From the NCBI RefSeq assembly GCF_011602365.1, contig NZ_JAAONZ010000011.1:103849-167848 (forward strand): 64,000 nt of DNA, in the 5' to 3' direction. The stretch is from Pseudomaricurvus hydrocarbonicus. Lineage in GTDB: Bacteria > Pseudomonadota > Gammaproteobacteria > Pseudomonadales > Cellvibrionaceae. The notes under the pieces were generated by a model. It had not been told where the DNA came from. It saw nothing but the letters and a program-made list of their open reading frames with translations, and searched no databases. Positions within the stretch are counted from its first letter, which is position 1. Each line of letters begins with the position of its first letter. The position numbers and the translations under genes are program-made. Below are positions 55,942 to 64,000 of this stretch, one piece after another.

Positions 55942-57171
55942 TTACGCCTCCCGAGCCAAGATGCTAACCACCATCGCGGCGGCATCCAGACTGATCATAC
56001 CGCCCCCATTTTGAGCCAAACCAAGGCGGGCACCCTCCACCTGGCGCGCACCACAACGGCCTTGCAGTTGTTCCGTCAGCTCGACTATCTGTGCAATACC
56101 GGATGCACCGATGGGATGACCTTTACGCAGCAAACCACCCGATACATTCACCGGCACGCTGCCGCCAAGACGGGTAGTTCCCTCGTCAATTAAACGCCCG
56201 CCTTCACCTTTTTCGCACAGGCCCAGGTATTCATAGGTGAAGATTTCAGACGGTGCAGACGCATCGTGAAGCTCCACCAAACTTAAGTCCTGGGGACCGA
56301 CACCGGCGTATTCGTAAGCCATATTGGCAGCGTAACTGGCGACATCCGTCGTCATATCCCAACCCGATACCAAAGCGGATGAGAGCACCTTGACCGGTTT
56401 TGACAGAGCCAGTTGTCTGGCTTTACGCTCACTCACCAGCACGACAGCAGCGGCTCCGTCGCCAATTGGTGAACACATGGGCAGCGTCAGGGGATATACA
56501 ATTTCACGGCACGCCAGGACTTCTTCCACACTCATGGCGACTTGAAATTGGGCGTTTGAGTTGAGGCTACCGTGAAATGCATTCTTGGCGGTGACACCGG
56601 CAAATTGTGCCTGGGTGGTGCCATGGTTTTTCATATGGGCGATGGCCATCAGAGAGTAGATGTCCATAAACACCGAACGGGTCTTGCCGGCATGCTCCGT
56701 GTCTACCGCCACGCCCGCCCTGTCTGCCAGCGCCTGTAGAGCTCCCAGCATGCCGCTTGACTGCTCGGTATCAACTGCACCGTCAAAGGCTGCGAAACTG
56801 CGTGCCTTGTCCTGGTGGTACAGTTTTTCGAAACCACAGACCAGGACCACATCGTACAGACCGGCTGTCACCATGGCGCAAGCTTGATTGAACGCGGTAG
56901 AGGACGTCGCACAAGCATTTTCAACGTTAACGACGGGAATTTTGCCGATACCCAGTTCGCGCAGGGCCACCTGGCCAGAAATCATTTCTTGCCCCTGAAC
57001 CACACCGGCAGCGCCATTACCCATATAGGCGGCCTCAAGATCGTCAACCCCAAGCCCGGCATCCGCCAACGCCTTGGTGATCGCCTGACCCGCCAGCCCT
57101 TTCAACGACACATCCAGATGCTTGCCAAAGCGGGTCATTCCGACTCCGGCGACATAGGTATTCATTTTCAT
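55942..57171 (-). CDS. Thiolase family protein (SCP-x type)
   Basis: 409 residues. The active-site Cys is in NVENACATSSTAFNQACAM near residue 88, the HDA motif is VELHDASAPSEI near 292, and the His is in LLRKGHPIGASGIAQ near 345. The usual C-terminal CxG motif is replaced by GLAQNGGG, as in the SCP2-thiolase branch. It cleaves or forms 3-ketoacyl-CoA, typically with branched or sterol side chains. Second gene of the operon, 12 bases after the reductase gene. Confidence 0.92.
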   Translation of the reverse strand: MKMNTYVAGVGMTRFGKHLDVSLKGLAGQAITKALADAGLGVDDLEAAYMGNGAAGVVQGQEMISGQVALRELGIGKIPVVNVENACATSSTAFNQACAMVTAGLYDVVLVCGFEKLYHQDKARSFAAFDGAVDTEQSSGMLGALQALADRAGVAVDTEHAGKTRSVFMDIYSLMAIAHMKNHGTTQAQFAGVTAKNAFHGSLNSNAQFQVAMSVEEVLACREIVYPLTLPMCSPIGDGAAAVVLVSERKARQLALSKPVKVLSSALVSGWDMTTDVASYAANMAYEYAGVGPQDLSLVELHDASAPSEIFTYEYLGLCEKGEGGRLIDEGTTRLGGSVPVNVSGGLLRKGHPIGASGIAQIVELTEQLQGRCGARQVEGARLGLAQNGGGMISLDAAAMVVSILAREA

Positions 57172-57183
57172 GACACTGACTCC

Positions 57184-58302
57184 TTACGCCGGTGAATTGC
57201 TGTAACCCAACTCATGGAACACTTCCAGTAATTCCCGGTGTCCGAAAGCAACCGCCGCAGACTGAAATCCCGATTTTTTCAGTTGACCATTGAGGATACG
57301 CTCGGCTGCTTCGGCACAGATTTCACCGGTAAAACAGTAGGGTGTGGTCAGACTCAGGCAAAAGGTTGTATTACCCTGTGGACCCTGACCGTAGCAGACG
57401 ACCATCGAACGTCCGGTGTCAGGGGTATCCGGCTCGGGCTCTCCCACCGCCATGGATTCACCGATTTCGTTGGTCAAGTCTTCACGTTGTTGTTGAGTCA
57501 AGCCCTTCGCACGTTCGTTAAAATCCTGAATAATCTTGGTAACATTGTCGACAATGTCGTCACCGAACGCTGTCAGTACCTTGCAGTTGCGCACGCGGGG
57601 ATCTGTTTTAAACCACACCGGTTCACACGCACCGCCCCAGGGTAAAGCGCGATAGGGGTTCATGCGATGAGGAACGACGACGTCGTAGCTGCGATCATTT
57701 GGCCAGGCTGCGTATTCGTTCTGTTGCAGAAAAAATTGACTATCGGCGTTGCCCTGCATACGCAGAAATGACTTGGTTGAAGCTTCAGAGGGCAATGCAT
57801 TATCGATTTGATACACCAGTTCAAGACTGTCGATGCCGTTCGTCTCCAGCACAACTTCGGCGGTCAAGGCACCGGCTGCCCACATATAGGAACAAGCGGG
57901 GCTCAAGAGCAAATTTTTGTCCGCGAATGCCTGGCCGTACTCAGCCTGGATGGCTCGCGTCCAGTCCTGCTCTCCGGTTGTGTCCAGATAGTGACAGCGG
58001 GCTTGCAGGCAGGCCTCGACAATCGGCCAGGCTACTTGCATAAACGGGCCTGCCACGTTGATGACAACGTCAACTTTTTCAAACAGCGGCTTTAGCTCTT
58101 CAACGTTGTTGCTGGCTGCCACCAACTCCACATCGACCGGGCCGTGGTGACGTTTTTTTACGACGTCCAGGGCCGCTTCCAGTCGCGACAAGGTGCGACC
58201 GGACATATAGAACGGCAGGCCACGTCGAGCCAAACATTCAGCGACCAACTTGCCAGTGTAGCCACTGGCGCCATAGATCAGGATTTTACGTTCTTGAGAC
58301 AT
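57184..58302 (-). CDS. Saccharopine dehydrogenase-like NAD(P)-binding reductase (trans-acting enoyl reductase family)
   Basis: 372 residues. The N-terminal Rossmann motif KILIYGASGYTGKLVAECLA is followed by SGRTLSRLEAALDVV and VDVVINVAGPFMQVAWPIVE, the pattern of the saccharopine-dehydrogenase/trans-acting-enoyl-reductase group. The C-terminal domain has GEICAEAAERILNG. It probably reduces a C=C or C=O of a pathway intermediate. First gene of the operon, with AAGGGGAGAG before the ATG, divergent from the AraC-type gene at 58477. Confidence 0.88.
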   Translation of the reverse strand: MSQERKILIYGASGYTGKLVAECLARRGLPFYMSGRTLSRLEAALDVVKKRHHGPVDVELVAASNNVEELKPLFEKVDVVINVAGPFMQVAWPIVEACLQARCHYLDTTGEQDWTRAIQAEYGQAFADKNLLLSPACSYMWAAGALTAEVVLETNGIDSLELVYQIDNALPSEASTKSFLRMQGNADSQFFLQQNEYAAWPNDRSYDVVVPHRMNPYRALPWGGACEPVWFKTDPRVRNCKVLTAFGDDIVDNVTKIIQDFNERAKGLTQQQREDLTNEIGESMAVGEPEPDTPDTGRSMVVCYGQGPQGNTTFCLSLTTPYCFTGEICAEAAERILNGQLKKSGFQSAAVAFGHRELLEVFHELGYSNSPA

Positions 58303-58476
58303 GTAGCACTCTCCCCTTGTGATATCGACTTCTCGTTATGGAGCTTTTTATGATTACTGAGAGCCACTATAGGGAGATTCGGTCTGCTCGCTAATGCTCA
58401 AGCAAGACAAAAATTTGCGAATTTACGACAACTGGAGATACAATGAAAAAAACAATAATTCGAAGTGACCCACGCT

Positions 58477-59508
58477 ATGCACATAGAGAGCAATCACGGC
58501 AGTCCACAGTCACTACGCCATCTGGTTCAGGGCCTGTTGCCCCTCATAAACTGGATGGAAACACAAGGCATTGATAAAGCACCGATTCTAAAGCACGCCG
58601 GTATTCCATTAGACGCCCTCTCTCAACCGGATTATTCCATCACTCCCAGCCAGGAAATTTGTTTCACCTGTGAGGCCTATCGTGCAGCCAATCAGCCCGA
58701 CCTGGGTTTGCTGATTGGCCCGACCTATCATCTGTCCAATTACGGAATGCTTGGACTGGCAGCCATGACCAGTCGTGATGTGTTTGAGTGCTATCAGGTT
58801 ATTCTCGAGAATATTCTTCTCACCTGGACATTTTTTAGATGCAGTATTTATACGGAGGGTGATCTGGCGTATTTACAAATGGAGCCTATTCGCGACCTGG
58901 GTGCGTCACTGCAGTATATGATTGAGCGTGACCTCAGTGCTGGCAGACAGATAGCCAGCGAAGCATTAGATCAGATACTCCCAGTGGTCAGCGTTGAGTT
59001 TCAGCACCCACCAACCGGCCATGCCGATAAATACATAGAAGTTTTTGGGTGTGAGGCAAAATTTAATGCCAAACACAATCGTATCGGGTTTGAAAAATAC
59101 TGGTTGGAACAACCTTTACCCAAAGCCGATGCGATTACCTCCAGTGTCTTTACCTCTCAATGTCAAGAGATTGCAAAGTCACTGAGGGCTAAACACAGTT
59201 TTGCCGAGCATATTCGTTATCACCTGCTCAACAGTAATTTTGATACGCCTTCCCTTGACGCTGTAGCCAGAGTATTTAATACAACCCCGCGGACAATTCA
59301 ACGAAAACTGGCGTCCGAGTCCGTGAGTTATCAGGAACTCCTTGATGATGTCCGTGAAAGTGTATCCACCGAGTATTTGTTGTCTTCTGATTTAACGATT
59401 GAAGAGATCTCGGAAAGGATTGGATACAATGACGCCGCTGCATTTAGCAATGCATTTAAACGCTGGACTGGAGTTTCGCCGACGCAATACAGAAAACGAA
59501 CTCCTTAA
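58477..59508 (+). CDS. AraC family regulator, OruR/ArgR-like (Arabinose_bd domain)
   Basis: 343 residues from the ATG at 58477 (a GTG at 58465 is an alternative). The N-terminal effector domain has LLPLINWMETQGIDKAPILK and LGLLIGPTYHLSNYGMLG; the C-terminal AraC domain shows ARVFNTTPRTIQRKLASESV and SERIGYNDAAAFSNAFKRWT. This architecture is usual for regulators of lipid and amino-acid catabolism. Divergent from the CoA operon and very likely its activator. Confidence 0.93.
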   Translation: MHIESNHGSPQSLRHLVQGLLPLINWMETQGIDKAPILKHAGIPLDALSQPDYSITPSQEICFTCEAYRAANQPDLGLLIGPTYHLSNYGMLGLAAMTSRDVFECYQVILENILLTWTFFRCSIYTEGDLAYLQMEPIRDLGASLQYMIERDLSAGRQIASEALDQILPVVSVEFQHPPTGHADKYIEVFGCEAKFNAKHNRIGFEKYWLEQPLPKADAITSSVFTSQCQEIAKSLRAKHSFAEHIRYHLLNSNFDTPSLDAVARVFNTTPRTIQRKLASESVSYQELLDDVRESVSTEYLLSSDLTIEEISERIGYNDAAAFSNAFKRWTGVSPTQYRKRTP

Positions 59509-59631
59509 TAGGTTAGGCAATTGTCCGCTGTCTGCCACTTCTGCCATAGCGCTGTCAAACGCCTCACTATCTGCGCCGCGACAATGGCCAGGCACGCCCA
59601 AATTGGCTTAAGTGAATTAAAATCATTGCCA

Positions 59632-60915
59632 TTAATCCATCAGCTGCCTGACCAGCTCGCCAAGCTTTCTGGTTTGCCAAACGTTGAGCATTCTGGTCAT
59701 CATATGCAGCTGAATGCGTGCATTCTCATGCTGTTGAAAACTTTCATCCTGATAACTCTGTACAGGTTCCAGATCGGATATCTCCCGCGTTATGGCCACC
59801 GGAGCGCTCATGAAGTAACTCACACCGGTAACCGCCAGACTCAAGAGGATATGTCGCCGGATCTCATTCACATTCAACAATGGGCCACCACACGCTGAAT
59901 ATTCATCGACAAAGACCTGCAAAATCTCGTCGAGGTGATGATCCCAGATGGGGGGTTCAGCACCACTGATGACTCCCTGAATCGCTTGGGCAATACTTAT
60001 TTGCCCGACCATTGCCCAATCCATCAGGCCACACTGCAAGATCCCTTCTGCATCGCGCCAAAACCAGCAGTTATCAATATTGGCATTCCAATGGCAAAGG
60101 GCTATGAAATCCGGATTGCTGTGCAATATTTCCTTAATATGTTTTTCAGCCGCTATCACAAACGGTATATCACTGAGAAATTGCTGATGAAAGTCCCTGG
60201 CGCGTATATTGTCAGGGAACAATTGCGGGTGACGATTAATAAATTCAAACATCCGGACAGCACGTTGTATTAGTTTTTCTTCAGGCTGGCGTATTGATAG
60301 CATCGCCGAGGACTGTTTCGGGTTATACCGAAAATGTTCATCAAACACCGCAGGCAATCCACCCAGCCTGTGGGTAGCAGCCAGTTTCGCCTGCGCCCTG
60401 ATGATGGTTTTATAGTGCTCCAGCGGTTGAGGGACAGAGTAGTCCATGCATTTGGGATACAGTGGCTCCAGACCTTTACAGCCAAAAAGAATACGCTCGC
60501 TAATAAGCAGTCCGGTACCCGTTTCAGCTTCTACGTCGGCAAACAGGCACGCAGGTACAGTGACCGGAAAATCGATATTACGGGTAAAGGCTGCAAATTT
60601 CGCTTCTGACACCATCATAAAACGCGCGCTATCACGCAATTCATCTTCAAAATTTCGGGAAAATTTTATGAACAATTCACCGGGAAAATTGGGCTCAGGC
60701 GACGCAAAAGCCACGTTCAAAACCAACTTACTGCCAGTACCACCCCCAAAAAATTCTTCTTTGTGCAAAATCTTGGTGACACGGTTGTCTGGCGATAGCG
60801 CCCCTGATGCGTGAAAAATTTTGGTCAGAAAGTTGGCCCCACCAGAGAGTAAAGCCTCGGCATCGGCCGGGATATCAAGTCCGAAGAGGTCGCCTTTTAC
60901 CCAGCGCGTTTCCAT
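59632..60915 (-). CDS. Phosphotransferase (APH/ecdysteroid-kinase-like) with Asp-to-Asn in the catalytic motif
   Basis: 427 residues from the ATG at 60915, chosen because GGGAGAG precedes it; a TTG at 60978 is an alternative. N-lobe: LVLNVAFASPEPNFPGELFIKFS; later ETGTGLLISERI. The catalytic loop reads ALCHWNANIDNCWFWRD, i.e. HxN instead of HxD, while the metal-binding Asp (GLMDWAMVGQ) remains. The family phosphorylates hydroxylated small molecules such as steroids; with Asn for the base it may be inactive or altered. Convergent with the AraC gene at 58477. Confidence 0.85.
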   Translation of the reverse strand: METRWVKGDLFGLDIPADAEALLSGGANFLTKIFHASGALSPDNRVTKILHKEEFFGGGTGSKLVLNVAFASPEPNFPGELFIKFSRNFEDELRDSARFMMVSEAKFAAFTRNIDFPVTVPACLFADVEAETGTGLLISERILFGCKGLEPLYPKCMDYSVPQPLEHYKTIIRAQAKLAATHRLGGLPAVFDEHFRYNPKQSSAMLSIRQPEEKLIQRAVRMFEFINRHPQLFPDNIRARDFHQQFLSDIPFVIAAEKHIKEILHSNPDFIALCHWNANIDNCWFWRDAEGILQCGLMDWAMVGQISIAQAIQGVISGAEPPIWDHHLDEILQVFVDEYSACGGPLLNVNEIRRHILLSLAVTGVSYFMSAPVAITREISDLEPVQSYQDESFQQHENARIQLHMMTRMLNVWQTRKLGELVRQLMD

Positions 60916-61278
60916 TGGTGCAGCTCTCCCACTGTTGTTTGTATTTATCAGGTCGCGGTCAACATTTTTGTTGAGCAACGATCAAATCGAGGGTTTACTG
61001 AACAACCCGGAGAAAATTTGACTCAGCAATTGCAGGCAACCCTCTCCCAGCCGGGATATATCTCTGACCATAATCCAATATACTGGCTAATGATGTAATC
61101 TCAAGGCGTTCTGGCAATAAACCCGGACTCGGCATGAAAAATGGCTGCCCGACTGATGAATCGAACCGAACAAACCGACAGAAAAATGAAAGTAACAGCC
61201 AAAAGTGACATCCATAAGGTGTTTAGCTGTGTCTGGTTTGCCTAATGCCCTTGCCGAAGTATGGCCACAGTTAATTGC
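60916..61278. other. Spacer without a recognisable gene
   Basis: 363 bases with no convincing frame, RNA or strong repeat. It separates the phosphotransferase start from the end of the small DUF1871-like gene. Confidence 0.5.
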
Positions 61279-61536
61279 TTACTTAGTACGTAACAATTTT
61301 TCTATTTTAGCGCTGTAATACTCTATCTCTGCTTCGTTCAGAGTGATTCCGAATGCCTGAGTTAGTACATTATACACTGCCTTTGAAACCGGCACCTTGG
61401 TGATGTTCAAGACCGCCAGTATATCCATAGCTTCATACTTATAGCCCTCTAACTCTAAAGTAGACTCAGCCGCTTCACCGAGTGGATTCCACTCACGTAA
61501 TATCCCTGCGATGGAACTAACAAGTTCTTCTTTCAT
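61279..61536 (-). CDS. DUF1871-like small protein
   Basis: 85 residues from the ATG at 61536 (GAGG just upstream; a TTG at 61545 is an alternative). The pattern ILREWNPLGE near the N-terminus and the following helical AMDILAVLNITKVPVSKAVY and FGITLNEAEIEYYSAKIEKL resemble DUF1871 proteins, small helical proteins of unknown function. It lies 90 bases after another small gene on the same strand. Confidence 0.6.
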   Translation of the reverse strand: MKEELVSSIAGILREWNPLGEAAESTLELEGYKYEAMDILAVLNITKVPVSKAVYNVLTQAFGITLNEAEIEYYSAKIEKLLRTK

Positions 61537-61626
61537 GATCCTCAACTGAAATCTAATTTTACGGTTAATGACGGTGGATAAACGACGAAATCCTTGTTGT
61601 TTTATGCGTCTAGTTTTGTTGATCGA

Positions 61627-61926
61627 TTACAGCAATTTATCATCTTCAAGATCTTTAAAAACAAGCTCATGAAGACATCGATCAAACTTCTGACCGTTTT
61701 CATCAACAATTGAAATGAGGCCAAGATCAGCCAGAGGCGTCGCACCATCGAACTCACACAAAAAGGTATGAATGAGCCGCTGCAGCTCTTCCCAAACAAC
61801 TGCATCCAGGTGTTTCTTTTCTTCTTCCGGCAAAAAATCAATGTCAGCCAGTATTCTCTGTCTGGCTTCGCGAATCGTTCCCACTAAATTCTTCAAAAAA
61901 ATCTCTTGAAGCGGTTTCATAGGCAT
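61627..61926 (-). CDS. Small hypothetical protein
   Basis: 99 residues, soluble, acidic. A helical first half (IFLKNLVGTIREARQRILAD, EEEKKHLDAVVWEELQRL) is followed by FLCEFDGATPLADLGLISIV and FDRCLHELVF. The composition is protein-like and there is a GGCGGG ribosome site. The size and pairing with a second small protein recall immunity-type genes, but no toxin gene is visible, so I assign no function. Confidence 0.6.
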   Translation of the reverse strand: MPMKPLQEIFLKNLVGTIREARQRILADIDFLPEEEKKHLDAVVWEELQRLIHTFLCEFDGATPLADLGLISIVDENGQKFDRCLHELVFKDLEDDKLL

Positions 61927-62710
61927 TTTTCCCGCCTGACAGTGCCTTCATGACACATATTCCCAAATCATTATCCGTGCAAAACCGGATACCCCTTTGT
62001 ATTCATACCTCATGACTTTTTGACCAGGTTAACGTAGCCAGAATGATGAATATCAATAGATATAAACATTTATCCCCTACACTCATGGCTCGATGGGGTT
62101 GGCACAGCCAGATATAAATAACATTGCGCAAGCTGAAGTGGGTGTGTGTATTCCTGCGAATCCCTGGAGCCTCACTGATCAAAAGCTTGTCTGATCCCAA
62201 AGCTGAAACCTGCGCTTTACCGCCGCACTACCAGTGCCCGTTCAAACACCCATCTGATATGACAATTCGTAAGGGAAAAAAGAATAAATAAGCATAAGGG
62301 GTCCCTGTCTCCTCCATCATCCTGATGGCATTTCGTTGAAACAAGTGCCAAACATAACGTCAATTGACAGAGAATTCAACAGTTTCGTGCATTTTCCAAT
62401 AAATCAATTTCGATGGGACAGGCCGCTCGAAGGGCCTTAAATATGAAGGAGGTATATGAGGAAGATATGCAAAAAATGAGCATTAAATCCTAGGGTATCC
62501 GATGGCGGAATCGAAGATATCTTGATCACCCTGGATCCCCAGTGACACATCATACGCCCAAGGGCATCCAATGAAGGTTTATTCCTGTATTGGGTTCTGG
62601 ACGAAAAAAGTAGCCACCCAAATCCAAGAGGGTTTTTCAGTATTTACCGTATTGCCACTTGCTGAACCATTATACTTAACAGAATTTTGCTGCAGAAACA
62701 TAAAAACTGA
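61927..62710. other. Gene-poor spacer
   Basis: About 780 bases without a supported gene. It contains AGGGGTCCCTGTCTCC around 62298, similar in style to the short repeat tags further right, and an AAGGAGG followed only by a 16-codon frame at 62443. Confidence 0.4.
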
Positions 62711-62914
62711 TCATTTGAAGGCACACCCCGGCGTTTTACCTGACTTTTTCAACATCATCGCCAATGGGCAAAAACCGGTAAATGAAGCCTGCAACATGTT
62801 GGCCCCCACAAACGCAGTAAACCAAAGCCAATACACAGAATGCAGTTGACTTAAAACCAAGCTGATGAGAATAAAGCTGCCGGCAATGGCAAAAACCAGA
62901 CGATCAACGTTCAT
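62711..62914 (-). CDS. DUF2892 (YgaP-like) small inner-membrane protein
   Basis: 67 residues from the ATG at 62914, chosen because AGGAGG ends 5 bases upstream; further ATGs at 62917 and 62935 are less likely. Two membrane helices ([35 protein letters not shown]) are followed by the conserved [14 protein letters not shown]. The family is the membrane part of rhodanese-like YgaP proteins and is often encoded alone near sulfide-handling genes. No rhodanese domain is attached here. Confidence 0.85.
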   Translation of the reverse strand: MNVDRLVFAIAGSFILISLVLSQLHSVYWLWFTAFVGANMLQASFTGFCPLAMMLKKSGKTPGCAFK

Positions 62915-63404
62915 CATTACCTCCTGTCGGGACAAAAGTGATTAAGGTCACGTCCCTGGAGACACATCAATATTGATAGTATAGATCAGATAAAATTTGA
63001 GTTTTTTTATACCCATAGGGCACAAGTGAATTGCCTGAATGAACCCATTGCTCGATTCGCCAATACCGAAAGCAGTGACTTCCCTTTACTCCTCAAGCCA
63101 CCCCTGCCTTTTGAACAACCTATCCATTCATCCTGCCAAACAGGCTGCGTCGGTTCAATTTGTAAAGGAGTGCCTGTAAAGGAGTGCCTGTCCCTTGTAA
63201 AGGAGTGCCTGTCCTTCATTTTTGCCCGAGCAACCCCATCGACTCAATCGCTGGACAGACTGCGCCCGGGAACCCGGGCATAACGTGCGCAGCATCAACG
63301 GTCTAAGTGAAGACCTGGAGAATCTTGAGCTGGGTGAATTCGGTCGCTTCCAACAGCACTTTCAGCAAGAGTTAGACAAGCTTCAAAGATTAATCATCTG
63401 CGGA
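62915..63404. other. Spacer with short repeats
   Basis: No supported gene. A plus-strand stretch at 63280-63400 reads somewhat protein-like (SINGLSEDLENLELGEFGRF, then QQHFQQELDKLQRLIICG) but has no proper start; it may be a remnant. The three-copy 16-mer at 63161 lies here. Confidence 0.35.
63161..63211 (+). repeat. Three copies of a 16-mer (TGTAAAGGAGTGCCTG)
   Basis: Exact copies at 63161-63176, 63175-63190 and 63196-63211; the last two are followed by TCC. The core AGTGCCTGTCC recurs inverted at 63819-63829. Such tags are typical of short intergenic repeats spread by REP-associated transposases, though no transposase is present. Confidence 0.75.
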
Positions 63405-63770
63405 TCAGGCCATCATGACTTTTGCATCTTCCGGCTTGCAGATTTTTCTCGATGCAAAGATGCCTAACAATCCCAAAAGCAAAATGGATAGCGTCATTGG
63501 CTCAGGCACATCTGACAAGGGTGCTTCTCGGGATACCACTGACAAAGGAATACCGAATGGCCTACCCCAGCAAGTAAACTCAGGACTACAAGTGCCAGTT
63601 GAATCATCTAAACAATAATCCAGGGCCATAAAATTGGAACCGATATCCAAATAATAATGACCCTCGGAACTCAAATCTCCCTTGGCGAGAACCAGAGAAA
63701 AACTGGTAATGCTTACCACACCCTGCTCATTGATCTGAGCATCAATATAACCGCTCTGGAAGTCACTCAT
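63405..63770 (-). pseudogene. PEP-CTERM protein, 5'-truncated remnant
   Basis: 121 codons ending in the sorting signal VPEPMTLSILLLGLLGI followed by FASRK, the Pro-Glu-Pro motif, membrane helix and basic end recognised by exosortase. The N-terminal part has no signal peptide or ribosome site; the frame is open a little further upstream to about 63830 and then meets a stop. An exported protein without a signal peptide cannot be sorted, so the gene is a fragment. Confidence 0.7.
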
Positions 63771-63818
63771 ACTGACATTAAGATGTTCCGTAGGAGTAGG
63801 AGAAAGGATAGCTGAAGA

Positions 63819-63829
63819 GGACAGGCACT
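63819..63829 (-). repeat. Inverted copy of the AGTGCCTGTCC tag
   Basis: GGACAGGCACT on the plus strand is the reverse complement of the tag at 63161-63214. It sits at the point where the PEP-CTERM frame is lost. The stretch to 63940 holds no gene. Confidence 0.5.
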
Positions 63830-63940
63830 ACCTGAGAACGAAAACCAACACTTAAGTCTGAAACACACCCCAATATCATGAGAGTGTCCTGATAACTGTG
63901 TAAACGTCCCGTGACGCGTCAAAGATGAGCCGTTACCCGC

Positions 63941-64000
63941 TCACCAAATTCGATAGTAAACCGGTTTAGCGCGGGCTTCCAGTTCCTGATCGGCATAGTC
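63941..64000 (-). CDS. Hypothetical protein, C-terminal fragment cut by window edge
   Basis: The minus strand is open from the window edge to a TGA at 63941, encoding DYADQELEARAKPVYYRIW. The codons look genuine. Too short to assign to a family. Confidence 0.5.
   Translation of the reverse strand, partial: DYADQELEARAKPVYYRIW

Noticed and set aside
63161..63211. Possible CRISPR-like array
   Set aside because: Copies overlap or are separated by only 5 bases, so there are no spacers; no cas genes are seen.

Overview
The window reads as chromosomal DNA of an aerobic, probably marine, Gram-negative gammaproteobacterium with a catabolic, hydrophobic-substrate lifestyle. This lineage is inferred from gene content: four large TonB-dependent receptors, many acyl-CoA dehydrogenases, P450s, a DcaP-type porin and a PEP-CTERM remnant. 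No rRNA, tRNA or CRISPR array was seen. Many genes form substrate-specific modules, each with its own TonB receptor and a TetR, AraC or LysR regulator.

Left part (1-20.3 kb): a P450 cut by the window edge and divergent from a TetR gene; a phytoene-desaturase-like FAD oxidoreductase with its own TetR gene; TonB receptor 1; and a five-gene beta-oxidation-like operon read right to left (amidohydrolase, two acyl-CoA dehydrogenases that look like a heteromeric pair, enoyl-CoA hydratase, acyl-CoA dehydrogenase). Then come a small acidic protein, a CrtC/AttH-like lipocalin-fold protein, an aminoglycoside-phosphotransferase-like protein with an odd active site, and TonB receptor 2.

Accessory zone (20.3-27.4 kb): a decayed AraC-family gene, a DUF6573 gene with an unusual three-element leader, a cluster of long perfect palindromes, a complete IS21-family element (istA/istB), an AlpA-like regulator and a P4-type tyrosine integrase. 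This looks like a small integrative island with an IS nested in it.

Middle (27.4-43.2 kb): LysE-type exporter and PaiB-like regulator; TonB receptor 3, a periplasmic PQQ dehydrogenase, a P450 and its [2Fe-2S] ferredoxin, under a divergent TetR with two clear operators; an aldo/keto reductase cluster (one frameshifted copy, one Tat-exported, one cytosolic) divergent from a LysR gene; and a molybdenum hydroxylase pair (IorA/IorB type).

Right part (43.2-64 kb): a phospholipase D remnant; a DcaP-like porin; ligAB (extradiol ring cleavage) divergent from an AraC regulator; a periplasmic methanethiol oxidase (SBP56 family) with a SCO protein; TonB receptor 4; a four-gene CoA-dependent catabolic operon (saccharopine-dehydrogenase-like reductase, thiolase, acyl-CoA ligase, acyl-CoA dehydrogenase) divergent from an AraC/OruR-type regulator; a second phosphotransferase-like protein whose catalytic Asp is Asn; and a gene-poor end with small proteins, short repeats and a truncated PEP-CTERM gene.

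The most unusual items are the mutually exclusive hairpins over the DUF6573 ribosome binding site, the long palindromes beside it, the two phosphotransferase-like proteins with altered catalytic loops, and the many gene remnants in the spacers. Functions were assigned by reading motifs; no database search was run.
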